A DNA stretch of 64,000 nt, from contig NZ_JBNPEO010000008.1 in the NCBI RefSeq assembly GCF_050490315.1, positions 72,646 to 136,645 of the forward strand, in the 5' to 3' direction. Below, piece after piece: positions 1-6,988 of the stretch. Origin of the DNA: JBNPEO01 sp050490315. Its GTDB lineage: Bacteria; Actinomycetota; Actinomycetes; Actinomycetales; Micrococcaceae. The position numbers and the translations under genes were made by a program. The notes beneath the pieces are model-generated. The model did no database searches. It was not told the DNA's origin and worked only from the letters and a program-made list of their open reading frames with translations. Numbering within the stretch: position 1 is the stretch's first letter; each line of letters starts with the position of its first letter.

Positions 1-13
1 ATAACATTGCCAT
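1..13 (-). CDS. Start of a gene running off the left edge (permease suspected)
   Basis: On the minus strand an ATG at position 13 opens a frame reading M-A-M-L. It is preceded by GGAG (plus-strand CTCC at 20-23) six bases upstream. Only four codons are inside the window, so the product cannot be read. Its position just downstream of a solute-binding protein gene, with a stem-loop between, is the usual place for an ABC permease gene; that is inference from context only. Confidence 0.3.
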
Positions 14-71
14 TTACATCTCCGGTTTATCCGCGCGGTGTGAGCCACGTCATGATGTTGGGATTCACGTG

Positions 72-109
72 CCGGAGGGGCCGTGGCCATCGGGCCACAG
101 CCCCTCCGG
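72..109 (-). terminator. Stem-loop after the solute-binding protein gene
   Basis: CCGGAGGGGC (72-81) pairs with GCCCCTCCGG (100-109), and GTGGCC pairs with GGCCAC inside it, leaving an ATCG loop. No T-run follows on either strand. It may be a U-less terminator, or the mRNA-stabilising hairpin often found between a highly expressed binding-protein gene and its permease genes. Confidence 0.6.
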
Positions 110-129
110 TCTGTGAAAATTTCTAGCTG

Positions 130-1755
130 CTAGGACGTGCGGCCTACGCCCACAAAGCTCACGCCTGTGGTCGGCAGTGCCTGGAAGTCCTTGAGCTTCT
201 TGGCATCCCACGCGGTGGGGAGCTTGCGGTGGAAGATCGGGTACAAGGGGGCTTCCTCGGCAATGATGTCGATGACCTTCTTGTACTCAGCCTTAGCCTC
301 AGCCTCGGTGCCCTTGGTTGCAGCATCCATAGCGGCAGTGACCTTGGCGTATTCCGGGGTGGTGTTCCAGCCGAAGCGGTTCTTAGCCCAGACGTCGCCG
401 CGGTACCACCAAGAGAGCAGGATGTCAGCGTCGTTACCGAATACCGAAGGGTCACCGGGTGCTGCGAGGACGTCGTACTTGAGTCCACCCACCTTTTCCG
501 GCGCGTACACAGCTGCCGAAGCCAAAGACTCCAGAGTGGTGTTGACGCCGATTGAATCCCAGTACTTCTTGATCAACGGTGCAACGTCCTTGACCCACGC
601 GGTGTCCGTGGTGGTCAACGTCAGTGAAAGGTTGGAGACGCCCGCGTCAGCGAGCAGCTTCTTTGCCTTGTCGGCGTCGAAGTTGTAGACAGTCGAGGCT
701 TCTTGGTAAGCCGAGTGGCCTTCAGGGAAGAAGGACTTCGCTGCTGCGGCGTTACCCAAAAGTGCCGTCTTGATAATGGCATCGGTGTCCAAGGCGAAGT
801 GCAGTGCCTGGCGGACTTCCTTCTTGTTGAACGGTGCCTTGGTGCAGTTGAACGCGAGGAACAACAGGCCGAAGGACTGCTTAGATTCAACGTTGACCTT
901 GGACTTGAGGCTGTCAACGTCCAAGTAGGGAACGTCTTCAATTGCTTGAACGCGGCCGGACTGAACAGCTGTCACACGAGCAGCTGCGTCATTGAGCAAG
1001 AACCAGGTCATTCCCTTGGCCAGTGCTGGCTTAGGGCCGTTGTAGGCGTCAAAGCGCTCGAAGACGATCTTGTCGTCCTTAGCGGCGGAGACAAACTTGT
1101 ACGGGCCGGTACCAATCGGCTTAGCGTCGAATGCGGCCTGGTCCTTGGAAGCGATTGCCTTGGGGACAATCTTTACCACTGAGATACGAGGACCAAATCC
1201 GGCGAAAGGCTGGTTGAGAGTGAACTCGACAGTCTTGGCATCGGTGGCCTTGACGCTCTTGATAAAGAAGATGAACTGAGCGAACAGGGCTTTGTTGGCC
1301 GGGTCCAGCACGCGTTCGAAGGAGTAAACAACGTCCTCGGCGGTGACCGGGGTGCCGTCGTGGAAAGTTGCGCCATCACGCAAGGTGACGGTGTAGCTGG
1401 TGTCAGAAACCTTCTTGGGGTCCGCAGCGGCGAGCGCGTTGTACGGTTCGCGAGTAGCCGGGTGCAGCTCAACGAGGCCCTCGAAGATGTGCAGGTTGGC
1501 AGCCAAAGGAGTCGCGCCTGAGGAAGACATCGGGTCAAAGCCAGTGGAAAGCGAGTAGGAGATACCAGCTTCGATGGTGAGGTCCTTGTTGACCTCGCCG
1601 GAGTTGTTGGCGCTAGGGGCGGTGCTGGAGCTGGAACCGCAAGCGGCCAGTGTGGTGGTGAAAGCTGCAGCGGCGCCCACGGCCCCGGTCAGCTTCAGGA
1701 AGTTGCGGCGGCTGGCGTCTTTGACCAGCGGCAGGTTCGCAAGAGTCTTGCTCAT
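130..1755 (-). CDS. ABC transporter substrate-binding lipoprotein, family 5 (peptide/nickel type)
   Basis: This is an extracytoplasmic solute receptor that would deliver a peptide-like ligand to an ABC importer. I place the start at ATG 1755 (541 residues), because GAGG lies about seven bases upstream; an in-frame ATG at 1770 has no good ribosome site. The N-terminus has a twin-arginine motif (SRRNFLKL, residues 15-22) followed by a hydrophobic stretch and the lipobox LAAC with Cys39. The exported protein is thus probably a Tat-dependent lipoprotein. The mature part has family-5 features, including LRDGATFHDGTPVTAEDVVY and a GTGPYKF segment. The length is normal for the family. The ligand cannot be told from sequence. 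A GntR regulator diverges from it, and both promoters share an operator-like element, which suggests ligand-responsive control. Permease genes are not visible but may lie to the left of the window. Confidence 0.9.
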   Translation of the reverse strand: MSKTLANLPLVKDASRRNFLKLTGAVGAAAAFTTTLAACGSSSSTAPSANNSGEVNKDLTIEAGISYSLSTGFDPMSSSGATPLAANLHIFEGLVELHPATREPYNALAAADPKKVSDTSYTVTLRDGATFHDGTPVTAEDVVYSFERVLDPANKALFAQFIFFIKSVKATDAKTVEFTLNQPFAGFGPRISVVKIVPKAIASKDQAAFDAKPIGTGPYKFVSAAKDDKIVFERFDAYNGPKPALAKGMTWFLLNDAAARVTAVQSGRVQAIEDVPYLDVDSLKSKVNVESKQSFGLLFLAFNCTKAPFNKKEVRQALHFALDTDAIIKTALLGNAAAAKSFFPEGHSAYQEASTVYNFDADKAKKLLADAGVSNLSLTLTTTDTAWVKDVAPLIKKYWDSIGVNTTLESLASAAVYAPEKVGGLKYDVLAAPGDPSVFGNDADILLSWWYRGDVWAKNRFGWNTTPEYAKVTAAMDAATKGTEAEAKAEYKKVIDIIAEEAPLYPIFHRKLPTAWDAKKLKDFQALPTTGVSFVGVGRTS

Positions 1756-1781
1756 GTGGTGCCTCACCATTCAATGTAGTT

Positions 1782-1802
1782 ATCGGACGTAGGACATCCG
1801 AT
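1782..1802. promoter_or_regulatory. Operator-like element downstream of the binding-protein promoter
   Basis: The segment has inverted arms TCGGA and TCCGA and contains GGACATCCGAT. That 11-mer also occurs upstream of the divergent GntR gene at 2007-2017. It begins about 12 bases downstream of the predicted minus-strand -10 box, so a bound protein would cover the transcription start. Binding by the neighbouring GntR protein is inferred from position and repetition. Confidence 0.6.
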
Positions 1803-1814
1803 GCTCGTAGTGAA

Positions 1815-1844
1815 ACTGTAAGGGGCGTCACACATGAACGTCAA
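1815..1844 (-). promoter_or_regulatory. Promoter of the substrate-binding protein gene
   Basis: Read on the minus strand, TTGACG (1839-1844) is followed after 18 bases by TACAGT (1815-1820). Both hexamers fit a sigma-A/HrdB-type promoter. The operator-like element lies immediately downstream. Confidence 0.55.
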
Positions 1845-2004
1845 GCAAGAATTTGGTCACAAGTGGGTTACGTGGGGGTGGAGGCGAAGTGCTCGCAGGT
1901 TTGCTGGGTGGTTTGTTGACGGCTGGTGCGCGACTGTTGCTGGGGTTCTTGCGCGTTGCTACTCGCGCGCAGGGAATAAATTCGGCCGGCTACTTTTGTG
2001 AAGG

Positions 2005-2017
2005 TCGGACATCCGAT
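2005..2017. promoter_or_regulatory. Second operator-like element, upstream of the GntR gene
   Basis: TCGGACATCCGA (2005-2016) is a near-palindrome with TCGGA/TCCGA arms and shares GGACATCCGAT with the element at 1782-1802. It lies about 190 bases before the regulator's start, so it probably gives autoregulation. The rest of the 1845-2202 interval shows no gene that I can support. Confidence 0.55.
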
Positions 2018-2202
2018 ATCATATGACAAAGTCACGATGGCACACGGCGCCTGCGCCTGCGCTCAATATAACACCGTGCACCGTGTGGCGCAGGAACAAT
2101 TGTGGGAGAGTAAAGCTTCAGAAATGAGCATTCTCGCCCCACAAAATCGCCGATCTGGCGGTGACGACCCTCGCGCTTGGGTGCTTTGGCAAGGAGTCCG
2201 GC

Positions 2203-2937
2203 ATGAAAACCAGCGCAGTTCCGCAAGCACGATTTAGCGCCCAAGCAAGGCTCCGCGCCCTCCAAGCGGACATTATGGATCTCATCCTTGAACGTGAACT
2301 CGAAGCTGGGGATCCACTTCCCACCGAGAATGAACTGTCCATTGCCCTCGGTGTTGGCCGCAACACCCTCCGTGAATCCCTCAAAGTCCTTCAGGCGCTG
2401 GGCGTGATTGAGATCCGGCATGGCTTTGGAATGTTTGTTGCACCCAGTAACTTCGATGCGCTCGCCGATGGACTGACTTTCCGCGGCCGGCTCTCACTGC
2501 GTCACCAGGGTTTGGAAGCGCTGCAGCTCGTTGATGTGCGCCAAGCGCTTGAGTCCGGTCTGATTGGCAGCTCCATGGACGTGATGGACAAGGAGCAGTT
2601 GGCTGCCATCGAAGCAGCTGTGATCCAAATGGAAGAACAAGCCGCAGCTGGCGAGAACTTTGTTGAGGCCGACGCCGAATTTCACCACCGACTCTTTGAG
2701 CCGCTCAACAACGAACTGCTGATCAATCTGATGGGTGTTTTCTGGAAGGTGTACCGGAAAATTCACACGGAAGTTGGTGCCGGCAAGTCCGGGCGCGAGG
2801 ATCTGAAAGAAACCGCCAAGATCCACCGTGAGATTTATGTAGCGGTAGCCGAGGGGGACAAGGCGCTTGCCTCAGAGCGGCTCAACCGTCACTTCGACGG
2901 CATTCGTTTGCGGATCACCGAGGCTGTTGCTGAATAA
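2203..2937 (+). CDS. GntR-family transcriptional regulator, FadR/FCD type
   Basis: A 244-residue DNA-binding repressor or activator. The start at ATG 2203 is fixed by AAGGAG at 2191-2196, six bases upstream; a longer GTG frame from 2161 has no comparable site. The N-terminal winged helix (about residues 12-80) carries the typical PLPTENELSIALGVGRNTL segment. The C-terminal part is an all-helical FCD ligand domain with its usual metal-binding positions in EADAEFHHRLF, in HREIYVAVAEGD and in a final NRHFDGI. FCD regulators normally sense small organic acids or sugar derivatives. It diverges from the binding-protein gene, with matching operator-like motifs at both promoters, so it most likely controls that uptake system. 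Confidence 0.9.
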   Translation: MKTSAVPQARFSAQARLRALQADIMDLILERELEAGDPLPTENELSIALGVGRNTLRESLKVLQALGVIEIRHGFGMFVAPSNFDALADGLTFRGRLSLRHQGLEALQLVDVRQALESGLIGSSMDVMDKEQLAAIEAAVIQMEEQAAAGENFVEADAEFHHRLFEPLNNELLINLMGVFWKVYRKIHTEVGAGKSGREDLKETAKIHREIYVAVAEGDKALASERLNRHFDGIRLRITEAVAE

Positions 2938-2961
2938 ACGCAGCATCTTCTCAACGCTGTT

Positions 2962-2992
2962 GTGGCCCTGCCTGGCTTTCGGGTGGGGCCAC
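2962..2992 (+). terminator. Terminator after the GntR gene
   Basis: GTGGCCC (2962-2968) pairs with GGGCCAC (2986-2992) around a partly paired loop. A short GCTCGTTTTCC run follows, so it resembles a weak intrinsic terminator 25 bases after the stop codon. Confidence 0.5.
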
Positions 2993-3069
2993 GCTCGTTT
3001 TCCTCGGCCCTGTGTGAGTGATCAACGCTTGGGATGGGGAAGTGTGGGGCACTGCGCCCGGTAACGAAA

Positions 3070-3099
3070 AAGTCCCGCACAGTTTCCTGTGCGGGACTT
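3070..3099 (-). terminator. Terminator of tRNA-Arg
   Basis: AAGTCCCGCACAG and CTGTGCGGGACTT form a perfect 13-bp stem with a TTTC loop. On the minus strand it is followed by a run of five T, a textbook intrinsic terminator directly after the tRNA. Confidence 0.9.
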
Positions 3100-3102
3100 G
3101 AT

Positions 3103-3179
<77 letters not shown>

Positions 3180-3293
3180 ATTTTGACTCGGTTGGGCTCT
3201 TCATTTCTGAAGCGTTGTTCCCGCTCGAACCTTGAAATACTTTACGCGAGATTTGCCCAGAGTTCCAAATCGGCCGCATGGTGATCTCCCTAA

Positions 3294-3307
3294 CTAGACC
3301 GGTCTAG
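3294..3307. promoter_or_regulatory. Perfect 14-bp palindrome upstream of pckG
   Basis: CTAGACCGGTCTAG is a perfect palindrome about 47 bases upstream of the possible -10 box of pckG. Compact palindromes of this form are typical of TetR-family operators. No such regulator is encoded nearby, so the binding protein is unknown. Confidence 0.5.
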
Positions 3308-3332
3308 GTGAGCTTAGTCACAAAAATGGACC

Positions 3333-3359
3333 TTGCGATGGACGCTTGATCGCTAGAAT
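3333..3359 (+). promoter_or_regulatory. Possible pckG promoter
   Basis: TTGCGA (3333-3338) and TAGAAT (3354-3359) are separated by 15 bases, shorter than ideal. The -10 box is good, and it would give a leader of about 110 bases that includes the upstream ORF. Confidence 0.35.
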
Positions 3360-3394
3360 CCGCGGAATTGCCACCCGCCGAGTGAAGAGGTCCC

Positions 3395-3484
3395 ATGTCT
3401 GATCTCAAAGTTGCAAAGGTTCCCGCGCCTAGCATTTATCACACACCACTGGCCCAACGAAGGGAAGAGAAATGGGCGATCTGA
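3395..3484 (+). CDS. Upstream ORF (29-residue leader peptide) overlapping the pckG start
   Basis: ATG 3395 has GAAGAGG ending three bases upstream. It opens a 29-codon frame beginning MSDLKVAKVPAPSIYHTPL and ending ...EEKWAI. Its TGA at 3482-3484 lies ten bases inside pckG in another frame, so ribosomes finishing the leader would stop on the pckG start region. This layout suggests translational coupling or a regulatory leader peptide. No family is recognised, and the ORF may simply be chance. Confidence 0.4.
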   Translation: MSDLKVAKVPAPSIYHTPLAQRREEKWAI

Positions 3485-5301
3485 CGCGTTTGCCGCTTCT
3501 TGCCGATGCACCGACCACCCATAGCGGACTTCTAGCTTGGGTTGAAGAAGTCGCCGAGCTCACGCAGCCGGACGCCATTCACTGGGTTGATGGCTCGGAG
3601 GAAGAGAATAACCGCCTCACGGCAGAGCTGGTCAGGTCCGGAACTCTGACCACGTTGAATCCGGAATTGTTCCCCAACTCCTACGCGGCATTCTCTGATC
3701 CTGCGGACGTGGCACGCGTTGAAGAGCAGACGTTCATTTGCTCCAAAGATGAGCGCGACGCTGGTTTCACCAATAACTGGATGGCACCTGCGGAGATGAA
3801 GGAAAAGCTCCAGGGTCTGTTTGCGGGTTCCATGCGTGGACGCACCATGTACGTGATCCCGTTTGTTATGGGTCCCCTGGATGCTGAGCAGCCTCAGTAC
3901 GGTGTGGAAATCACTGACTCTGCGTACGTTGTGGCCTCAATGCGCATTATGGCTCGCATCGGCACAGACGTGCTGCGCAAGATGGAAGCCGCGGAGGCCT
4001 TTTTTGTCCCCGCTTTGCACTCGGTCGGCGCTCCACTGGAAGAAGACCAGGAAGACGTCGCCTGGCCCTGCAACGAGAACAAGTGGATTGTTCACTTCCC
4101 CGAAGAGCGCTCCATCTGGTCCTACGGATCCGGCTACGGCGGAAACGCCCTGCTCGGCAAAAAGTGCTACGCACTGCGCATCGCCTCGGTGATTGCCCGT
4201 GACGAAGGCTGGCTGGCCGAGCACATGCTGATCCTCAAGCTCACCAGCCCGGAGGGCAAGGCCTACAACATAGCGGCAGCGTTCCCCTCGGCCTGCGGTA
4301 AAACCAACTTGGCCTTGCTCGACCCCACCATTGAGGGCTGGAAAGCCGAGACCCTTGGTGATGACATCAACTGGATGCGCATAGGCAAGGATGGCGAGCT
4401 TCGCGGAGTAAACCCTGAATACGGTCTCTTTGGTGTGGCTCCTGGCACGGGCTGGGGAACCAACCCGAACGCCATGCGCGCCATCTCCAAGGGCAACTCG
4501 ATCTTCACCAACGTGGCCTTGACGGACGACGGCGGTGTCTGGTGGGAGGGCATGACCGAGGAAGTGCCCGCTCACCTTATTGACTGGGAAGGTAACGATT
4601 GGACGCCCGCATCCGGCCGCCCGGCCGCCCACCCGAACTCCCGCTTCTGCACGCCGATCAGCCAGATCGACATGCTGGCCCAGGAATACTACAGCCCGGA
4701 CGGTGTAGAGATTCACGCCATTCTCTTCGGTGGCCGCCGCAAAACCACTATTCCCCTAGTGACCGAGGCACGTTCTTGGACCAATGGAATCTTTATGGGC
4801 TCCACGCTGTCCTCAGAGACCACAGCCGCCGCTGCTGGCGCAGTGGGCCGGGTTCGCCGCGATCCCATGGCAATGTTGCCCTTTATTGGCTACGATGCCG
4901 GCGATTACCTCAAGCACTGGGACTCAATTGAATCCAAGGCCAACCCGGCTCGTTTGCCCAAAATCTTTTTGGTCAACTGGTTCCGCCGCACCCCGGAAGG
5001 CGGTTTCGCATGGCCCGGTTTTGGTGACAACTCGCGTGTTCTGAAGTGGGCCGTGGAGCGCATTGAAGGTAAGGCCGACGCGCGGGAGACCGCTATCGGC
5101 TTTGTACCCACCGGGGAATCACTAGACCTGACCGGCCTGGAGGGGTTTACGCCCGCTGATGTTGAAGTAGCTGTTGAAGTCAACGCCGATGAATGGCGCG
5201 AAGAAGTCACCAGCATTGATGAGTGGTACAACAACTTCGGCGACTCACTGCCAGCGTCGCTCTCTGCAGAGCTCGCAGACCTGAAGGCTCGCTTGGGCTA
5301 G
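3472..5301 (+). CDS. pckG: Phosphoenolpyruvate carboxykinase (GTP)
   Basis: This enzyme catalyses oxaloacetate + GTP to phosphoenolpyruvate + GDP + CO2, the entry step of gluconeogenesis, in the cytoplasm. The 609 residues match the GTP-dependent family. The P-loop with the reactive cysteine is SACGKTN near residue 274. It is followed by the metal-binding DDINWMR, the HAILFGGRRKTTIPLV segment and GAVGRVRRDPMAMLPFIGYD. GGGAAGAG lies just before ATG 3472. The start overlaps the upstream ORF described at 3395, and a 14-bp palindrome lies farther upstream, so both transcriptional and translational control are plausible. It is followed by a long bidirectional hairpin. Confidence 0.98.
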   Translation: MGDLTRLPLLADAPTTHSGLLAWVEEVAELTQPDAIHWVDGSEEENNRLTAELVRSGTLTTLNPELFPNSYAAFSDPADVARVEEQTFICSKDERDAGFTNNWMAPAEMKEKLQGLFAGSMRGRTMYVIPFVMGPLDAEQPQYGVEITDSAYVVASMRIMARIGTDVLRKMEAAEAFFVPALHSVGAPLEEDQEDVAWPCNENKWIVHFPEERSIWSYGSGYGGNALLGKKCYALRIASVIARDEGWLAEHMLILKLTSPEGKAYNIAAAFPSACGKTNLALLDPTIEGWKAETLGDDINWMRIGKDGELRGVNPEYGLFGVAPGTGWGTNPNAMRAISKGNSIFTNVALTDDGGVWWEGMTEEVPAHLIDWEGNDWTPASGRPAAHPNSRFCTPISQIDMLAQEYYSPDGVEIHAILFGGRRKTTIPLVTEARSWTNGIFMGSTLSSETTAAAAGAVGRVRRDPMAMLPFIGYDAGDYLKHWDSIESKANPARLPKIFLVNWFRRTPEGGFAWPGFGDNSRVLKWAVERIEGKADARETAIGFVPTGESLDLTGLEGFTPADVEVAVEVNADEWREEVTSIDEWYNNFGDSLPASLSAELADLKARLG

Positions 5302-5310
5302 GAATCCCAC

Positions 5311-5370
5311 TTAAATGACGACGTCGGGTGCTCACCCTTCACAAGGTGAGCACCCGACGTCGTCATTTAA
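5311..5370. terminator. 26-bp perfect palindrome between convergent genes
   Basis: Arms 5311-5336 and 5345-5370 are perfectly complementary over 26 bp with an 8-base loop. The outer ends are TTAAA/TTTAA. It lies between pckG and the convergent oxidoreductase gene and probably terminates both. The stem is much longer than termination needs; compare the similar long palindromes at 11726, 16379, 29584 and 36925. Confidence 0.8.
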
Positions 5371-5377
5371 GCAGTTA

Positions 5378-5983
5378 TTAGTTAGCTGCGGTAAAGCGCT
5401 TGCGGCTGAAGTGAGGTTCTTCGATTTCATTCAGTGCGGCCACAGCGAAGTCCTCTGCAGAGATCGAGTCGCCAGCTGGGGTGTCCTGGGCGATGCTGAC
5501 ATTCCCGGTGCGCTCGCCCGGCATGATCATCGGCGCGGGGGACTGCATGGTCCAGTCAAGGCCCTCGGGAGCGGCGCGGTAAATTTCCAAGACGTCGCTG
5601 AAGGTCAGAGCCTCGGGCTTGTATTCCTCCGGGAAGCCCGGAGTGTCAACCAACCGCACGTCGCCGGCCATCAGCGAACCAGCGCCGCCGACCACAAACA
5701 GCCGAGCGTCGAGTTCAGAGTTGGCGATGTTTGTGTGTAGCTCGATGGTGGGCTCGTGGGAGCTGCCATCGCGTGCCGGGGGAACAGACAGGACAACAAC
5801 GTCGTTTTTTGAGGCGACGTCCTTGAGTGTTGCCAAATCGGAGAGCTCAGCGGCCTGGGCGGTGGCGCCCTCGACGCCAGCACCACGGCGGCTCAGCGCG
5901 GTAACTTCGTGACCGCGGGAAATTGCTTCGGCAGCGATGCGGCTGCCGACCATTCCGGTGGCTCCATAGACGGCGATTTTCAT
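5378..5983 (-). CDS. NAD(P)-binding oxidoreductase, atypical SDR (NmrA-like)
   Basis: A 201-residue Rossmann-fold protein with MKIAVYGATGMVGSRIA at its N-terminus; the glycine motif GATGMVG spans residues 7-13. It resembles the NAD(P)H-binding group used as epimerases, flavin reductases or redox sensors, but the substrate cannot be assigned. AAGGAGT lies six bases before ATG 5983, which fixes the start. It diverges from an HxlR-family repressor gene only about 100 bases away. HxlR regulators commonly control a divergent oxidoreductase in response to quinones, aldehydes or thiol stress, and an operator-like inverted repeat lies in between. That regulatory link is inference. Confidence 0.85.
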   Translation of the reverse strand: MKIAVYGATGMVGSRIAAEAISRGHEVTALSRRGAGVEGATAQAAELSDLATLKDVASKNDVVVLSVPPARDGSSHEPTIELHTNIANSELDARLFVVGGAGSLMAGDVRLVDTPGFPEEYKPEALTFSDVLEIYRAAPEGLDWTMQSPAPMIMPGERTGNVSIAQDTPAGDSISAEDFAVAALNEIEEPHFSRKRFTAAN

Positions 5984-6059
5984 GCTGACTCCTTGTGGTT
6001 TGGGTCAAAAGGTATGTGACGGACTGCCCGATAACCCCAATAGTATCTATTGGTTACCA

Positions 6060-6080
6060 AGTACTTCAACGTACTATAGT
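6060..6080. promoter_or_regulatory. HxlR operator-like inverted repeat and hxlR-type gene -10 box
   Basis: AGTAC (6060-6064) and GTACT (6071-6075) form an inverted repeat with a six-base spacer. The -10 hexamer TATAGT (6075-6080) begins at its right end and stops six bases before the regulator's ATG. A protein bound here would block its own promoter and could also affect the divergent oxidoreductase. Confidence 0.5.
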
Positions 6081-6086
6081 TACCTT

Positions 6087-6500
6087 ATGGATACTCTTGA
6101 GTCTGCTGCAGGGCAGGCTGATGCTTTGCCGTTTAACGTGCTGGACATGGATTGCCCTTCACGGCTGGTTCTGCAGCGGATCGGAGACAAGTGGACTCCG
6201 CTGATTGTGCAGGTGCTCGAACCGGGGCGTCAACGTTTTGGTGAACTTCGCACTCTCGTCCAAGGCATTAGCCCCAAGGTTCTATCTCAGTCCTTGCGGA
6301 CGTTGGAGCGCGACGGTCTAGTTTCCCGCACCGTCTACGCCGAGGTGCCGGTACGAGTCGAGTATGAACTGACTGAGCTGGGCCGCAGCCTTTTGGGCCC
6401 ACTTGCTGCCGTACGCGACTGGGCCGAGGGCAACGCGGGCAGTATTATCCAAGCGCGCACAGCATTTGACGATGCAGCCGAGGCCGCTAGCCTGAGCTAG
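6087..6500 (+). CDS. HxlR-family winged-helix transcriptional regulator
   Basis: A 137-residue regulator. The HxlR core starts with CPSRLVLQRIGDKWTPLIV, includes the cysteine at the domain's N-terminal edge that redox-sensing members use, and continues through GISPKVLSQSLRTLERDGLV and a beta-hairpin wing with Y.EVPVRVEYELTELGRSL. Start choice: ATG 6087 is six bases after TATAGT, so the transcript is probably leaderless; there is no ribosome site. Longer upstream frames lack support. It most likely controls the divergent oxidoreductase and itself. Confidence 0.9.
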   Translation: MDTLESAAGQADALPFNVLDMDCPSRLVLQRIGDKWTPLIVQVLEPGRQRFGELRTLVQGISPKVLSQSLRTLERDGLVSRTVYAEVPVRVEYELTELGRSLLGPLAAVRDWAEGNAGSIIQARTAFDDAAEAASLS

Positions 6501-6514
6501 CTGCTCCAGCGGCT

Positions 6515-6988
6515 TTAGCTGGTCCAGACCAGGGGCTCGTTGGTGTCCGCCATCAAAGAACCAAACGTCCAATCGCCGGTGGGCTGGTTGAACGCGTAGG
6601 GCAGTACAGCGGCGAACGTTGAGCCATCCTGGTGTTCGGTGGCAACGTGAATTGCGTCAGAGTCCTCTTCGGTCAGGGTGATATCGCAAACGATCGCAGC
6701 GGCCCGGAAATCCTCGCGGTTTTGGCGCAGGAGCTCCACAAGGTCAGCGATCATCACGTCAGCGTCGAATTCAGCTTCGTTGCCCTCTTCGGCGGCTTCC
6801 GGCTCATCCGGCGCCACCATCACAAGTCTCAACTCGCCGTCGTTCTCAACCACCAAAGCGAAAGGGATAAAAGTACCTTGGCGCTCGAGTTGCTCTTGCG
6901 CGGCACCCATGCCGGTGCCCAAAAGCTTCTCTAGATCCTCGGCACTCTGCGGATTTACCCCGTCGCGCCAGCTACCTTGTTCACTCAC
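6515..6988 (-). CDS. Small acidic protein of unknown function, coupled to phosphohexomutase
   Basis: A 157-residue soluble protein with no signal peptide or membrane segment. It is rich in Asp and Glu, notably in the APDEPEAAEEGNEAEFDAD stretch. I do not recognise the family. The GTG start at 6988 overlaps the TGA of the upstream phosphohexomutase gene (GTGA), so the two are translationally coupled. The N-terminal SWRDGVNPQSAEDLEKLLGTG and the central IPFALVVENDGELRLVMV look like a compact alpha/beta domain. A function linked to sugar phosphates is possible only by association. Confidence 0.8.
   Translation of the reverse strand: MSEQGSWRDGVNPQSAEDLEKLLGTGMGAAQEQLERQGTFIPFALVVENDGELRLVMVAPDEPEAAEEGNEAEFDADVMIADLVELLRQNREDFRAAAIVCDITLTEEDSDAIHVATEHQDGSTFAAVLPYAFNQPTGDWTFGSLMADTNEPLVWTS

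Noticed and set aside
3937..4716. 259-residue minus-strand open frame inside pckG
   Set aside because: Antisense to conserved PEP carboxykinase motifs with no recognisable domain.
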